DNA of 64,000 nucleotides from Mycobacterium sp. AT1 (GCF_002043095.1 NZ_MVOC01000010.1:1-64000); one strand, 5' to 3'. Shown: positions 25,762 to 35,743, counted from the stretch's first letter. Made by a program: numbers and translations. The notes: generated by a model not told the origin, from the sequence alone.

Positions 25762-26097
25762 ATGCCCGTACGCATTTCGGCGGTCGACCTTCGTGACGCC
25801 GCCCGAAAGTCCTCGGCGATCCGCGCCCAAGCCCATGAGCGCGGCGAAGCGGCACCGGAGGTGTTCCTCGACGTCGAGGTGCACATCGACCGCGACGCCA
25901 AGGCGGCGTTGCGCGCGCTGGGGGACCACGAGCGGGAGTCGGTGCGCTACGTCGGCACGCCGCGCGGCCTCGCCGGACTGATCTCCGACGTGCAACGGCT
26001 CGGGATCGCCGACGGCGTGATTCTGCTGACCCGGTCGGAGCACCAGGTTGCCGACTTGATGCTCGACGAATTGGCGCCGGGCCTCAAGGCGTCCTGA
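25762..26097 (+). CDS. Small protein resembling a luciferase-like C-terminal segment
   Basis: This 111-residue protein has CAGGAG seven bases before its ATG. Its second half (VRYVGTPRGLAGLISDVQRL then GIADGVILLTRSEHQVADLM and LAPGL) looks like the C-terminal part of LLM monooxygenases, where GTP-x-x-v-A-d-l and dG-f-x-L are typical. No flavin-binding barrel is present. It may be an accessory subunit of the LLM enzyme just upstream, or a shortened paralogue. I do not recognise a named family. Confidence 0.6.
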   Translation: MPVRISAVDLRDAARKSSAIRAQAHERGEAAPEVFLDVEVHIDRDAKAALRALGDHERESVRYVGTPRGLAGLISDVQRLGIADGVILLTRSEHQVADLMLDELAPGLKAS

Positions 26098-26116
26098 GCG
26101 GCCGCAGCGGGCCAAC

Positions 26117-26294
26117 GGTCACCCCGTCGGCGTCAGATCCGCGCCGGGCCTCCTGGTCGACGCCTTGGCGTGCTTCTCGGTCCCGGTCGGCCCTGGTGTC
26201 ACGGACGAATCCGGTAACGGAGACCGCCGCGGCCCATTTTCCGGGATGTCGGCGGCTTCGGTTACTTTCCAACCCTTTTCGGATATCGTTCAGG
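26117..26294 (-). pseudogene. Decayed 3' end of a GyrA-like topoisomerase gene (direct repeat with 57639-57872)
   Basis: This stretch aligns with the last 232 bases of the intact GyrA-like gene at 57.6 kb, in the same orientation and including its stop. Shared blocks include TCGACGCCTTGGCG, GGGATGTCGGCG and TTCCAACCCTTTTCGGA. It carries many substitutions and lacks 56 bases (between GAGACCGC and CGGCCC), which breaks the frame. No upstream part of the gene is present. It fills nearly all of the gap between the small LLM-related gene and the nitronate monooxygenase. Confidence 0.85.
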
Positions 26295-26306
26295 TTGAAT
26301 GAGAGT

Positions 26307-27290
26307 TCACGACGGAACTCGTCGCGGTACGGGCAGTCCCTCGACGATTCTGCGGTACTCGGCCACGATGTCGTCGACGATGTCGGCTGCAGGCTGTACT
26401 CGGTCGATTAGGCCCGCGGACTGACCCGCTTCGATCTTGCCGCCGTCGACGTCCCCATCGAACGCGGCCATCTTCAATGACGCCGCGTTGAACACGCCAC
26501 GGCGTTCTTCGATCGAGCTGCCCTTAGCCTCCAGGATCTCCATGCGGTCGGTGAAGTCATTGCGCAAAGCCCGAATCACGCCCAGTTCGGTTCCGACGGT
26601 GCGGGTGTCGGACACGCCGGCGTCGACGACGGCCTGACGATAGGAGGGGTGGACGTTCGACTCGTCACTGGCGATGAACCGTGTGCCGAACTGTGCGGCA
26701 TCGGCGCCCAGGGTGAGCGCCGCCGCGAGACCCGCACCGTCGACGAAGCCACCAGAGGCGATGATCGGGAAATCTGGAAGCGCCTTTCTGACGGCGCGCA
26801 GCATCACCAGACTGGACACGAGTTGTGGCGGTGGGTGGCCGCCGGCTTCCCCGCCGACGACGATCAGTCCGTCCACACCGGACGCCTGGGCCTTCTCGGC
26901 GTGCTCGACGCTGGCGACGACGTGAATGCATTTCGAGCCGACGCCGTGCATGCGCTCGACGTACCGTCGGGGGCCGCCCTGTGAACCGATGAACACCGGG
27001 ACGGCGCGTTTCGCGAGGGTGTCGAGCACGTCGTCGGCGTTCGGGCGCGACAGCGGAAGGTTCACCGCGTACGGACCCCGTGCGTCGTCAGCCAACTCGT
27101 CCAGAGCACGGTCGAGGTCCGCGGGGCGCATCGGCCCGGCCGCGAGGCTGCCCAGCCCACCGGCGTTGGTCACCGAAAGGGGCAGAGCAGAACTCGACGA
27201 TGCCCAGGACATCGCGGCCTGTACGACGGGCACCCGGATGCCGAGCAACTGAGTGATTCTCGTGGCGATCTCCACCGTCGGGGTGCTCAT
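26307..27290 (-). CDS. Nitronate monooxygenase / 2-nitropropane dioxygenase-like
   Basis: This 327-residue FMN barrel protein has VVQAAMSWASSSSALPLSVT, NAGGLGSLAAG, VDGLIVVGGEAGGHPP, FPIIASGGFVDGAGLAAALT and GADAAQFGTRFIASDES, all typical of the family. It could oxidise nitronates or act as an FMN-dependent enoyl reductase, as some relatives do. The start is ATG 27290, overlapping the ligase stop by 4 bp. It is last in a six-gene minus-strand operon. Confidence 0.88.
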   Translation of the reverse strand: MSTPTVEIATRITQLLGIRVPVVQAAMSWASSSSALPLSVTNAGGLGSLAAGPMRPADLDRALDELADDARGPYAVNLPLSRPNADDVLDTLAKRAVPVFIGSQGGPRRYVERMHGVGSKCIHVVASVEHAEKAQASGVDGLIVVGGEAGGHPPPQLVSSLVMLRAVRKALPDFPIIASGGFVDGAGLAAALTLGADAAQFGTRFIASDESNVHPSYRQAVVDAGVSDTRTVGTELGVIRALRNDFTDRMEILEAKGSSIEERRGVFNAASLKMAAFDGDVDGGKIEAGQSAGLIDRVQPAADIVDDIVAEYRRIVEGLPVPRRVPS

Positions 27291-28906
27291 CGGCTGCTGC
27301 CGGAGAGGTGATCGTTCGCGACCCGGGCGGCTGCCGTCTTTTGCACCTTGCCGCTTGCGGTCATCCCGATTTCCTCGAAGTCGTCGACGAACATGACGTG
27401 CCGGGGAACCTTGAATCCCGCCATCATGTTCTTGGACCATGCGATGACGGTTTGCTCGTCCAATTCGGCGCCGTTGCCCACGGCGACGAATGCGAAAGGC
27501 ACTTCGACGAGTCGCTCGTCCGCCACGCCGACGACGACGGCCTGCTTGATGTCTGGGTGTGAGTGCAGTACATCCTCCACCTCGGCGGGCGAGACGTTTT
27601 CGCCCCCGACGCGGATGATCTCCTTGGCGCGTCCGACGAATCGCAACCGCCCGTCGGCGTCGAGGACGCCTAGGTCACCGGTATGCAGCCAGCCGTCGAC
27701 GTCCAACGCGGCGGCCGTCTGCTCCGGCATCGCGTAGTAGCCCCGCATGACATTCCAGCCGGACACCAAGATCTCACCGACCATGCCTGCGGGGCAGTCG
27801 CCGCCATCCGGGTCCACGATGCGGACGCGTACTCCGGGCTCGGGGGCCATCCACCCACCGACCCTCAGCTCTCGGGGCTCCCACCAAGCGGATTGGGCGA
27901 CATTTGGGGCGGCCTCGGACAGCCCATAGCCGACGACTGCCTCGGTGGCTCCGAGGTCGTCGATGACACGCGCGACGATGGCGGGGGAGGCGGCCAGCCA
28001 CGCCCCGCGCAGGTTGAGTCGACGCGCCGAGAGGGACGGGTGTCCGAGCAACATCAACGCCATCGTGTCGTTGCCCGAAAAGTGGGTGCAGCTCTCGACT
28101 TCCATTTGAGTCAGGGCCGCGCCGGGCTCGAATCTGTCCATGGTGATCAGGGTCGCCGCATGCTGCAGCGAGGACAGCAACGACAACGTCGTGCCCGCGA
28201 CGTGGAAGAACGGGCGGGCGCTGTGATAGCGGTCGCCGACACGCAACCCCATCCGGCCGCCGGAGAAGAACGCGTCCGCGCAGAGGCTGCGATGGGTCAG
28301 CAGCACGCCCTTCGGAAACGCGGTGGTGCCGGAGGTGTACTGGATGAGCGCCACGTCGTCCGGTGAAGCACCTCGAGGGGAGGTCCGTGCCGACCCTGCC
28401 TGAAGGAAGTCGGCGAAGCCTTCCGCCGCCGCTGGTATGTCGTCGCCGAGTACCACGATTCGCTCGAGGTCCGGCAGTGCGCCCTCGCGCGCGTTGCCGC
28501 AGCGGTCGTCCATGGCAGGAAGGACCTGCCGCAGCATGGCGATGAAGTCGACCTTGAGGAACTTGTCGGCGACGAAGAGCATCCGTGACTTGGACTGCCG
28601 CAGAACATATTCGAGCTCGGCTGCCTGGAATCTGGTGTTGACCGGCACCGCCACGGCGCCGATCGACGTGATGGCCAAGAACAAAGTGGCCCATGGGATC
28701 CCGTTGCCCAGGCAGATGGCGACGTGGTCGCCCTTGTCCACGCCCGATGCGAGTAGCGCACCGGCGGTTTCGTCGACGGCCGTTCGCAACTCGTCGAAGG
28801 TGATCCGTGAGTCACCCGTGACGAGCGCCTCGTTGGTTGGAACGATTGCGCTGGCCCGGTCCAGGGCCAACCCAGTTGTCAGGGGGCACAACCCATCGAG
28901 CATCAT
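27287..28906 (-). CDS. AMP-forming acyl-CoA ligase
   Basis: This 539-residue ANL-family ligase has IQYTSGTTAFPKGVLLTH, GYGLSEAAPN, LHTGDLGVLDADGRLRFVGR, KEIIRVGGENVSPAEVED and the terminal ASGKVQK lysine. The start is one of two adjacent ATG codons near 28906, overlapping the hydratase stop by 4 bp. It would activate the free acid that enters this pathway. The acid is not identifiable. Confidence 0.9.
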   Translation of the reverse strand: MMLDGLCPLTTGLALDRASAIVPTNEALVTGDSRITFDELRTAVDETAGALLASGVDKGDHVAICLGNGIPWATLFLAITSIGAVAVPVNTRFQAAELEYVLRQSKSRMLFVADKFLKVDFIAMLRQVLPAMDDRCGNAREGALPDLERIVVLGDDIPAAAEGFADFLQAGSARTSPRGASPDDVALIQYTSGTTAFPKGVLLTHRSLCADAFFSGGRMGLRVGDRYHSARPFFHVAGTTLSLLSSLQHAATLITMDRFEPGAALTQMEVESCTHFSGNDTMALMLLGHPSLSARRLNLRGAWLAASPAIVARVIDDLGATEAVVGYGLSEAAPNVAQSAWWEPRELRVGGWMAPEPGVRVRIVDPDGGDCPAGMVGEILVSGWNVMRGYYAMPEQTAAALDVDGWLHTGDLGVLDADGRLRFVGRAKEIIRVGGENVSPAEVEDVLHSHPDIKQAVVVGVADERLVEVPFAFVAVGNGAELDEQTVIAWSKNMMAGFKVPRHVMFVDDFEEIGMTASGKVQKTAAARVANDHLSGSSR

Positions 28907-29715
28907 GCCGGCTGCCCCGAGGTGTCGATCGCAGTGGAGCTCTCGCCGTCGGGCGATTCTCCGCTGGCGAACCGGGCCACGCCGGCGCGCCAGCCGCCGA
29001 CGGCGAGGTTCTGTTCGATGGCAGCCATCTCGATGCGGATTCCCATCTCGAGTGTGGTCTCTTCGCCCAAGTCTACGGATCTCTTGGTCAGCGCCATGGC
29101 GTCCGGCGGGGCCTTGGCGATGGCGGCTGCCATGGCGATTCCCGCGGCGAGCAACTCGGCGGCCGGGACTACCCTAACGACGAGGCCCAGGCGATTCGCC
29201 TCCTCGGCGGACAGTGCGCGATTGGTGTAGAGGAGTTCCTTGGCTCGGCGTTTGCCGATCACCCGTTGGAGCCGCTGGGTGGCGCCCACGGTTCCCCAGT
29301 GCGCCTCGGGAAACCGGAATGACGCGTCGGCTGCAGCGAGGGCGAAGTCGGCGGCCATGGTGATCTCGCCACCCGAACCGACGACGGCGCCATGTACCAG
29401 TGCCACAACGGGTTTGGCGCACCGCTCGATTGCCTCGTAGGCCGCGAACGAGGCAATCCTGCGGCGCCGCACCCATGCGCTGTCGCGGCCCACACGTTCC
29501 TTGAGGTCGGCTCCTGCGCAAAACGACGACCCGGCGCCGGCGATCAGCACGGCGCGTATTGCGTCGTCGGAATCGATGTCTTCGAACACTTCGCGCAAGG
29601 CGAGGCAGAGCTCGAGGTTGACGGCGTTGCGTGCCTCAGGCCGGTTGAGGGTCACGGTGGCGACTCCGTCGTCGACCGAGACGGTCACGACGCCCGCGGC
29701 GATGGTGTTGGTCAT
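28903..29715 (-). CDS. Enoyl-CoA hydratase
   Basis: This 270-residue crotonase-fold protein has TLNRPEARNAVNLELCLAL, SSFCAGADLKERVGRD and VHGAVVGSGGEITMAADFAL, with the acidic pair FPEAHWGTVGATQ near the hydratase glutamate position. It is coupled by overlap to the downstream ligase and lies 3 bp after the CoA-transferase gene. It probably hydrates the 2-enoyl-CoA of this operon's pathway. Confidence 0.88.
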   Translation of the reverse strand: MTNTIAAGVVTVSVDDGVATVTLNRPEARNAVNLELCLALREVFEDIDSDDAIRAVLIAGAGSSFCAGADLKERVGRDSAWVRRRRIASFAAYEAIERCAKPVVALVHGAVVGSGGEITMAADFALAAADASFRFPEAHWGTVGATQRLQRVIGKRRAKELLYTNRALSAEEANRLGLVVRVVPAAELLAAGIAMAAAIAKAPPDAMALTKRSVDLGEETTLEMGIRIEMAAIEQNLAVGGWRAGVARFASGESPDGESSTAIDTSGQPA

Positions 29716-29718
29716 CGT

Positions 29719-30906
29719 TCACACAACTTTCTGACGCCGGAGCTCGGCGATGCGGTCAGCGGTCAGGCCCAGTTCCGTGGCTAGGATGTGCTCGGTGTCG
29801 GCGCCGAGCAGTGGGGCGGGTAGCACGTCGGGATCATCCCACCCGTTGAGGCGCAACGGATTCCGCAGTGCTCGAACGTCGCCCTCGGTGGGATGCTTGA
29901 AACTCTGCACCATGTGTCGTGCCTGGGCGTGAGGATCCTCGAGGGCCTCGCGAACACTGCGAACCCGGCCGGCCGGGACTCCGACGTCCTTCAGTGTCGC
30001 GACGACGTCGTCGGCATTCCTGGTGGCAATCGCGACGGCTAGCTCGGTCATGATGCGATCACGCTGCCGGATGCGCCCGGCGTTGGAGGACAGTGCAGGG
30101 TCGGAGCCCAATTCGGGGAGGGCCAGGCTGGCGCACAGCGGAGCCCAGTGCTGGTCGCTGCAGCTGATGTGGAGGTAGTGGCCGTCGGCAGCCTTGAAGG
30201 CTGCCGACGGGACCCGTCCGGGATGTTCGGTGCCCGTCCGTTGGGGCTCTTCGTCAAGGGCGAAGATGCGTGCAGCAGTCAATGCGTGCAAACTGAGCTG
30301 CACGTCCATCATGGAAACATCGACGTAGCAACCGGTTCCATGGAGAGCCTTGCCCATCAGACCGGTAAGCACTGCGATGACGACCCAGAGTCCACTGGTG
30401 AGGTCCGACACGGGGATTCCAGCCTTGGCGGGGGGACCGTCGGGATGGCCGGTCATCGCCATGATTCCTGATAGCGCCTGAAAGATGGTGTCGTAGCCCT
30501 TTTCTCGCCGATCGGGACCGGTCTGACCGAAGCCGGTCGTCGACACGTAGACGAGGTCAGCTCGATCGGCACTGAGCCGGTCGTATCCCAGCCCGAGACC
30601 ATTTATCACGCCCGGAAGGAAGTTCTCGATTACCACGTCCGCGCCGGTCACGAGATCACGTGCGATCTGTTGACCGTCCTCGGTCTTCAAGTCGAGAGTG
30701 ATCGACTCCTTGCCCCTGTTGAACGCGAAGAAGTAGCCGCTTTCCCCGCTGGGGTAGCGCGGCTCGAACTGCCTGGTTTCGTCGCCGGTTCGTGGTCGCT
30801 CCACCTTGATGATGCGGGCCCCGAGTTCGGCGAGGACCTGCGTGGCCGACGGGGCGGCCAGCACTCGGGAGAAGTCGACGACGGTGATGCCGGCCAACGG
30901 TTTCAC
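29719..30906 (-). CDS. CaiB/BaiF-type CoA-transferase
   Basis: This 395-residue class III CoA-transferase begins MKPLAGITVVDFSRVLAAPS, the usual family N-terminus, and has the catalytic aspartate D168 in GIPVSDLTSGL. GKESITLDLKTEDG and ADVVIENFLPG are also family blocks. The GTG at 30906 overlaps the stop of the preceding hydratase. It moves CoA between acids, offering an alternative to the ligase in the same operon. Confidence 0.92.
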   Translation of the reverse strand: MKPLAGITVVDFSRVLAAPSATQVLAELGARIIKVERPRTGDETRQFEPRYPSGESGYFFAFNRGKESITLDLKTEDGQQIARDLVTGADVVIENFLPGVINGLGLGYDRLSADRADLVYVSTTGFGQTGPDRREKGYDTIFQALSGIMAMTGHPDGPPAKAGIPVSDLTSGLWVVIAVLTGLMGKALHGTGCYVDVSMMDVQLSLHALTAARIFALDEEPQRTGTEHPGRVPSAAFKAADGHYLHISCSDQHWAPLCASLALPELGSDPALSSNAGRIRQRDRIMTELAVAIATRNADDVVATLKDVGVPAGRVRSVREALEDPHAQARHMVQSFKHPTEGDVRALRNPLRLNGWDDPDVLPAPLLGADTEHILATELGLTADRIAELRRQKVV

Positions 30907-31682
30907 GTCGCCTCCCGGAATCCGCGCATCAAGGTGTTGACGTCGCGCCCGGTCCGCATCGCGGCCTCCCACGGGAGGTCCGCGACCCGGTAGAAGAGGT
31001 CCTTGACGGCGCCGATCGCGCGTGGATTCAGCGCTGCCCACCCGCTTGCGATCTCGATGCCGCGTGGCAGCGCGGCGGCCGTTCCGCAGACTTCGTTGAC
31101 CAGCCCGTGGTCCAGGCATTCCTCGGCGTCCAGAAATCGGCCCGTCGAGATCATCTCGAAGGCGAGCTTGCGGCCGAGGTGACGCTGTAAGCCGGTCATG
31201 ACGAGGGCGGGCACGATGGAGTGCTTGACCTCGGGGTAGCCGAACTTGAGGTCGTCGGCCGCGATCACCATGTCGCACGCCAGCGCCAGACCGGCTCCGC
31301 CGCCAACGGCAGCGCCTTGGACCACTGCGACAATCGGTTTCGACAGCTGCTGCGGCAGCATCTGGGTCTGAGCGGTCAGCTCCGCGCGCCGAGCGACGAG
31401 GTCTCCGTTCTCCGGTGTGAGCGTGCCGAATTCGGCCAGGTCCGCGCCCGCGCAGAAGGCGCGTCCGGCACCGGCCAGCACTACGGATCGCACTCCCGGG
31501 TCCGCGTCGGCCGACAGGAGGGCGTCCCGCAGTGCAGACGTGAGTGCGGTGTTGAGCGCGTTGAGTTTGTCGGGTCGATGCAGCGTGATCACCCTGACGG
31601 CGCCGAGGTCCTCGGTCAGCAAGACCTTTGGGGTCTGTGGATCGCGTGCGTCCGACGGCGACGGGCGGGCTGGGTCAGACAT
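30903..31682 (-). CDS. Enoyl-CoA hydratase/isomerase
   Basis: This 259-residue crotonase-fold protein has TLHRPDKLNALNTALTSAL, RAFCAGADLAEFG and VQGAAVGGGAGLALACDMVI. It overlaps the lyase stop by 8 bp and the transferase start by 4 bp. It is a different paralogue from the one at 28.9 kb, so the operon encodes two crotonase steps, for example hydration plus isomerisation. Confidence 0.88.
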   Translation of the reverse strand: MSDPARPSPSDARDPQTPKVLLTEDLGAVRVITLHRPDKLNALNTALTSALRDALLSADADPGVRSVVLAGAGRAFCAGADLAEFGTLTPENGDLVARRAELTAQTQMLPQQLSKPIVAVVQGAAVGGGAGLALACDMVIAADDLKFGYPEVKHSIVPALVMTGLQRHLGRKLAFEMISTGRFLDAEECLDHGLVNEVCGTAAALPRGIEIASGWAALNPRAIGAVKDLFYRVADLPWEAAMRTGRDVNTLMRGFREAT

Positions 31683-32625
31683 GGCTGACCTCGTGCGTCG
31701 CCGCCGCGATCGTGGAGTAACCGGCCCGTGCGACCATGCTGTGCAGTGGTCTGTCGAGCGCGGTTTCGGCGAGCTTGGAGGCGACCATCAGAGCGTCGAG
31801 GTCGATGCCGGTATCGAGACCCATGGCCTCGACCAAGTTGACCAAGTCTTCGGTGCAGACGTTGCCGGTGAGGCCCTGACCGTACTGAATGTCGGCGGGA
31901 TGGCCGCCTACTCCGCCCAGCGCGCTGTCGAAGTGACGGATACCCGCGTCGAGCGCCGCGACGACGTTCGCCAGTCCGGTTCCCCTCGTGTTGTGAAAAT
32001 GCGCGATGATCGGCAGATCCGGGTTCTCCCGCTGCAACCGGGAGAACAGCGACCGCACCGAAGGCGGGGTTGCCAGGCCGGTGGTGTCTCCGATTGACAC
32101 GTAGTCCGCTCCGAGTTCAACGAGTCGGGCCACGTCGGCAGCGACCGAACCCGGATCGACGGCGCCTTCGAACGGGCATCCGAAGGCGACGGACACGACG
32201 CCGACGAGAGTGAAGCGGCCTTGCGCCAACGCGATCATCTCGGCGATCTTCGACCACTGGTCGGCACGGGAAGCGTTCAAATTTCGTCGACTGTGGGAGT
32301 CCGACGCGGAGAGCAGCAGGCTGATTTCGTCCGGCCCGATGCCAGCGTCGTCGTCGTGGACGGCCCTGAGAACGGCCTGCGGGTTGGGACAGGTGTTCTT
32401 GTAGGACACCCCCGTGCGCCTGGTGAGCCCCGCCATCACGGTGCTGACGTCGGCCAGGGCCGGTACCCGACGGGGATTGGAATAGCTGCTGGCCTCGATT
32501 CGCACGAAACCCGCGTCGACGACGGCGTCCAGTACGGCCAGCTTCGTGGCGGTGGGCACGAAGACGGGTTCATGCTGAAGGCCGTCGCGTGCGAAGCACT
32601 CGCATAACGTCAAGGTGTCGTTCAA
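31675..32625 (-). CDS. HMG-CoA lyase-like DRE-TIM metallolyase
   Basis: This 316-residue protein has the DRE-TIM signature CECFARDGLQHE (R13, D14), SASDSHSRRNLNAS, SIGDTTGLATP and metal ligands in AHFHNTRGTGLANV, followed by SALGGVGGHPAD. It cleaves or forms a C-C bond next to a CoA thioester. The start appears to be TTG 32625 behind AAAGGG. It is the first gene of the minus-strand operon, which starts at the divergent MarR-box promoter. Confidence 0.9.
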   Translation of the reverse strand: MNDTLTLCECFARDGLQHEPVFVPTATKLAVLDAVVDAGFVRIEASSYSNPRRVPALADVSTVMAGLTRRTGVSYKNTCPNPQAVLRAVHDDDAGIGPDEISLLLSASDSHSRRNLNASRADQWSKIAEMIALAQGRFTLVGVVSVAFGCPFEGAVDPGSVAADVARLVELGADYVSIGDTTGLATPPSVRSLFSRLQRENPDLPIIAHFHNTRGTGLANVVAALDAGIRHFDSALGGVGGHPADIQYGQGLTGNVCTEDLVNLVEAMGLDTGIDLDALMVASKLAETALDRPLHSMVARAGYSTIAAATHEVSHV

Positions 32626-32717
32626 GGTAATCCCTTTCAGGTGAATCGCGCCGCAAAAACGTTGCGTCGATCAACAGGCAAGTCTTTCTGCAGTGCCGAT
32701 AATCAGCCATACTGGTG

Positions 32718-32769
32718 AAAATATGATTGCACACAGATGTTGACAAAATCAACAGCTGGCCGACACAAT
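32718..32769. promoter_or_regulatory. Divergent promoters sharing one MarR-type operator
   Basis: The palindrome TGTTGA-CAAAA-TCAACA spans 32738-32754. To the right TTGACA (32740-32745), an 18-base spacer and CACAAT (32764-32769) form the ALDH promoter. To the left, on the minus strand, TTGTCA (32741-32746), a 17-base spacer and TATTTT (32718-32723) form the lyase-operon promoter. Both -35 hexamers lie inside the palindrome, so one bound repressor would block both. A weaker relative (CGTTGC-N5-TCAACA) is at 32660-32676. Confidence 0.75.
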
Positions 32770-32810
32770 TAGGTGTCGGAATTCTCAACCTCAAGCAAAG
32801 GAGGGCCATC

Positions 32811-34289
32811 GTGCCCACGCTCGTCGGTCCCGTCACCACCGGTACGTCCTCTGCGATCGCCACCGTCCTCATCGACGGTTCATGGGAGACGGGCGCTGCA
32901 GTCTCGGCGGTGAAGAATCCCGCGACGGGTGAGGTCATCGGTTTCGCGACCGATGCGGGACCCGACGACGCCCGGCGGGCATTGGACGCTGCCGCGGCTG
33001 CGTTTCCGGCATGGCGCGACACGGCGGTGGAGGTGCGGGCGACGATCTTGCGGACGGCCGCGGCGCGGATCCGCGAGGAGTTGGAGCCGCTCAGCGAGCT
33101 GATGACCCGCGAGAACGGCAAGCCGATCGCCGAGTCGCGGGGCGAGATCGCCAACTGTGCTCGCATTCTCGAGTGGAGCGGCGAAGAGGCGCGGCGAGCC
33201 TACGGCCGGGTGTTGCCGCCGGCCGCCCATGGTCCGTCGATGGTGCTGACGGCCCCGGTCGGTCCGACGCTGGCCATCTCGCCATGGAACTTTCCCGGCA
33301 GCATGTTCGTACGGAAGCTGGCGCTGTCCCTGGCGGCGGGCTGCACCGTGGTGGCGAAGCCCGCCGACCTCACCCCGTTGATCGCGGTGGCGCTGACCAG
33401 AATCATCGCCGATGCCGGTCTGCCCAACGGTGCGCTCAACCTGATCACGACCACGAGACCGGGCGAGGTCACGGCGCCGCTGCTGGCAGATCCTCGCCTA
33501 CGCAAGATCAGCTTCACCGGATCCACCCGGGTCGGATTGACACTGGCGGGTCCGCACGGTGGCCGATTGAGCAGAGTCTCGCTCGAGCTCGGCGGTCACT
33601 CACCGGCGATCGTGCTCGGGGATGCCGATCTCTCGGTCGCTGCGGCGGGAATCGTCGCTGCGAAGTTTGCCAACGCCGGCCAGAGTTGCACGGCGATCAA
33701 CCGGGTCTACGCCCCGCGGGAATCCGTCGCCGAACTCACCGCCGAGATCGTTGCCCGGGTCGCAAAACTGCGACTCGGCAACGGCCTGGACCCCGAGACG
33801 TCGGTGGGACCCTTGATCAACGAGGCCGCACTGGAAAAGACGCAGCGCCACGTCGACGACGCCGTAAAGCGGGGTGCCACGGTGCATGTCGGGGGAGGGG
33901 TGTGGCAGTCCGATGACGCCACCCTGACCGGTAATTTCTTCGAGCCCACCGTGTTGACCGACGTTCCATCCGATGCGGCGATCAGCTGCGAAGAGACTTT
34001 TGGTCCGGTGCTGCCGATCTTCGCCTACGACGAGCGTGACGACGCCATCGCCGCTGCCAACGGATTGGAATTCGGGTTGGCGGCGTACGTTTTCGGCCGG
34101 GATCTCCAAACCGTGTGGCGCACGTTCGAGGCGCTGGATTTCGGCGTAATCGGCGTCAACGATCCGTTCCCCGTGCGGCCGGAACTTCCCTTCGGCGGCA
34201 CCAAGAACAGCGGCCAGGAGCGTGAGGGTGGCAGTGAGGGCATCTCCGCCTACCTGGAGACCAAATCCGTGTCGATCCGCTTCGCCTAG
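32811..34289 (+). CDS. Succinate-semialdehyde-type dehydrogenase (ALDH)
   Basis: This 492-residue ALDH has [20 protein letters not shown], the general base in [12 protein letters not shown] and the nucleophile in [13 protein letters not shown], with a C-terminal [16 protein letters not shown]. These features fit the GabD-like group acting on omega-semialdehydes. The GTG at 32811 is preceded by AAAGGAGG at ideal spacing, so longer in-frame starts are rejected. The aminotransferase follows, a GABA- or polyamine-catabolism-like pairing. Confidence 0.9.
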   Translation: MPTLVGPVTTGTSSAIATVLIDGSWETGAAVSAVKNPATGEVIGFATDAGPDDARRALDAAAAAFPAWRDTAVEVRATILRTAAARIREELEPLSELMTRENGKPIAESRGEIANCARILEWSGEEARRAYGRVLPPAAHGPSMVLTAPVGPTLAISPWNFPGSMFVRKLALSLAAGCTVVAKPADLTPLIAVALTRIIADAGLPNGALNLITTTRPGEVTAPLLADPRLRKISFTGSTRVGLTLAGPHGGRLSRVSLELGGHSPAIVLGDADLSVAAAGIVAAKFANAGQSCTAINRVYAPRESVAELTAEIVARVAKLRLGNGLDPETSVGPLINEAALEKTQRHVDDAVKRGATVHVGGGVWQSDDATLTGNFFEPTVLTDVPSDAAISCEETFGPVLPIFAYDERDDAIAAANGLEFGLAAYVFGRDLQTVWRTFEALDFGVIGVNDPFPVRPELPFGGTKNSGQEREGGSEGISAYLETKSVSIRFA

Positions 34290-34329
34290 TTCACTTCCGT
34301 TTTACCTCGCGCATTCGAAAGGCTGGCCA

Positions 34330-35652
34330 ATGACCTTGCAGGACAACATCTCCGAGACCCAGAGCCGCGCTGTGGCGCTTGCCGAACTGGACAAGGCGCT
34401 CATCATTCATCCGCACACCACGATCGGTTCGCCCGCTGAGCCGCTGATCATCAGCAGGGGTCGTGGCGCATTGCTCTGGGACGTCGACGGGCGCGAGTAC
34501 GTCGACGGAACGGGCGGGTTGTGGCAGTGCCCGGTCGGCCACGGTCGTCCCGAGCTTGCCGACGCCGCAGCCGAACAGATTCGGACGCTCGAGTTCTACT
34601 CGTCGTTCGGCGACTATTCGAACGAACCGTCCATCGCGCTCGCCGAGAAGCTGCTGTCGATCGCGCCGGCGTCGATGCGCAAGGTGTTCTTCACCAACGG
34701 CGGTTCCGAGGGCATCGAAACGGCGATCAAGCTCGTCCGTCTGGCCAACCACCACGCCGGAAACCCCGAGCGCACCGTCATTCTCGCCCGTCAAGGGGGA
34801 TACCACGGCATGGGTGGCGCATCGCTGGCGGTAACCGGGATGGAGCGGCTGACGCACGGTTACGGACCGCTGGTGCCCGACGTCGAATGGCTTTCCAAGC
34901 CACATGCGCTCGAGCATGGCGTCGATGCCACCGACATTCTCATCGAGGAACTCGAACGGCGGATCAACGAGATCGGCGCCCACCGGATAGCGGCGATGAT
35001 CGGTGAGCCGATCCTGGGTGTCGGGGGGATGGTCCCGCCGCCGGAGGGATATTGGGCACGCGTGCAGGACGTCCTGCGTCGGCACGACATCTTGCTGATC
35101 GCCGACGAGATCGTGACCGCGTTCGGGCGCACGGGCCGATGGTTCGCCAGTGAGTACTACGGGATCGATCCCGACGTGATCGTCACCGCAAAGGGCCTGT
35201 CCAGCGGGTACGTTCCGATGGGTGCCGTACTGGTCGGACAGCGGCTGCTGGACCTGGCAACAGGTGCACTCTTCCTTCACGGATTCACCTACAACGGGCA
35301 TCCCGTCGGCGCTGCCGTCGCACTGGAGAACCTTGCGATCATCGAACGCGAGGACCTCATCGCTCGGGGCGTGCAGGTTGGCCGCACCCTCTTCGACGCG
35401 CTCAAGCCGCTGGAGGAGCTGGAGCACGTGCTGGAGGTGCGAGGGGTGGGAACCCTCATCGGCATCCAGTTGGCCACCGACGACACCTCGGCCGTGCAGT
35501 ACGGTGCGCGAGCCAACGGCGTCATCGTGCGAGCGTCCGGCAGCAACGTCGTACTCTCGCCCCCACTCGTGATCACCGACGGGGAGCTGCAACGTCTTGT
35601 GACCGTACTCAGTGATCAGATCCGGCTGGCCGGACGCCCACCCGCGCTGTGA
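34330..35652 (+). CDS. Class III PLP-dependent aminotransferase
   Basis: This 440-residue enzyme has [60 protein letters not shown] and the PLP lysine K288 in [15 protein letters not shown]. It belongs to the omega-amino-acid/pyruvate transaminase group and would convert an amine or omega-amino acid to the semialdehyde used by the upstream ALDH. ATG 34330 with AAAGG upstream is used. A strong hairpin follows its stop. Confidence 0.92.
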   Translation: MTLQDNISETQSRAVALAELDKALIIHPHTTIGSPAEPLIISRGRGALLWDVDGREYVDGTGGLWQCPVGHGRPELADAAAEQIRTLEFYSSFGDYSNEPSIALAEKLLSIAPASMRKVFFTNGGSEGIETAIKLVRLANHHAGNPERTVILARQGGYHGMGGASLAVTGMERLTHGYGPLVPDVEWLSKPHALEHGVDATDILIEELERRINEIGAHRIAAMIGEPILGVGGMVPPPEGYWARVQDVLRRHDILLIADEIVTAFGRTGRWFASEYYGIDPDVIVTAKGLSSGYVPMGAVLVGQRLLDLATGALFLHGFTYNGHPVGAAVALENLAIIEREDLIARGVQVGRTLFDALKPLEELEHVLEVRGVGTLIGIQLATDDTSAVQYGARANGVIVRASGSNVVLSPPLVITDGELQRLVTVLSDQIRLAGRPPAL

Positions 35653-35666
35653 GGCGCGCCTACGAC

Positions 35667-35696
35667 GGGCCGGAGCTCCTCACCGAGTTCCGGCCC
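35667..35696 (+). terminator. Hairpin terminator after the aminotransferase
   Basis: GGGCCGGAGCTC and GAGTTCCGGCCC form a 12-bp stem with one G-U pair and a 6-base loop, followed by ATTGTTG. It separates the convergent aminotransferase and marR genes. Confidence 0.7.
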
Positions 35697-35743
35697 ATTG
35701 TTGCGTCATTCAACTGCGGCGACAAGGTCGCCCGCGGCTAGTC

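Noticed and set aside
32727..32810. Longer N-terminus for the semialdehyde dehydrogenase
   Set aside because: It would place translation inside the MarR operator and promoter; GTG 32811 has an ideal ribosome site.
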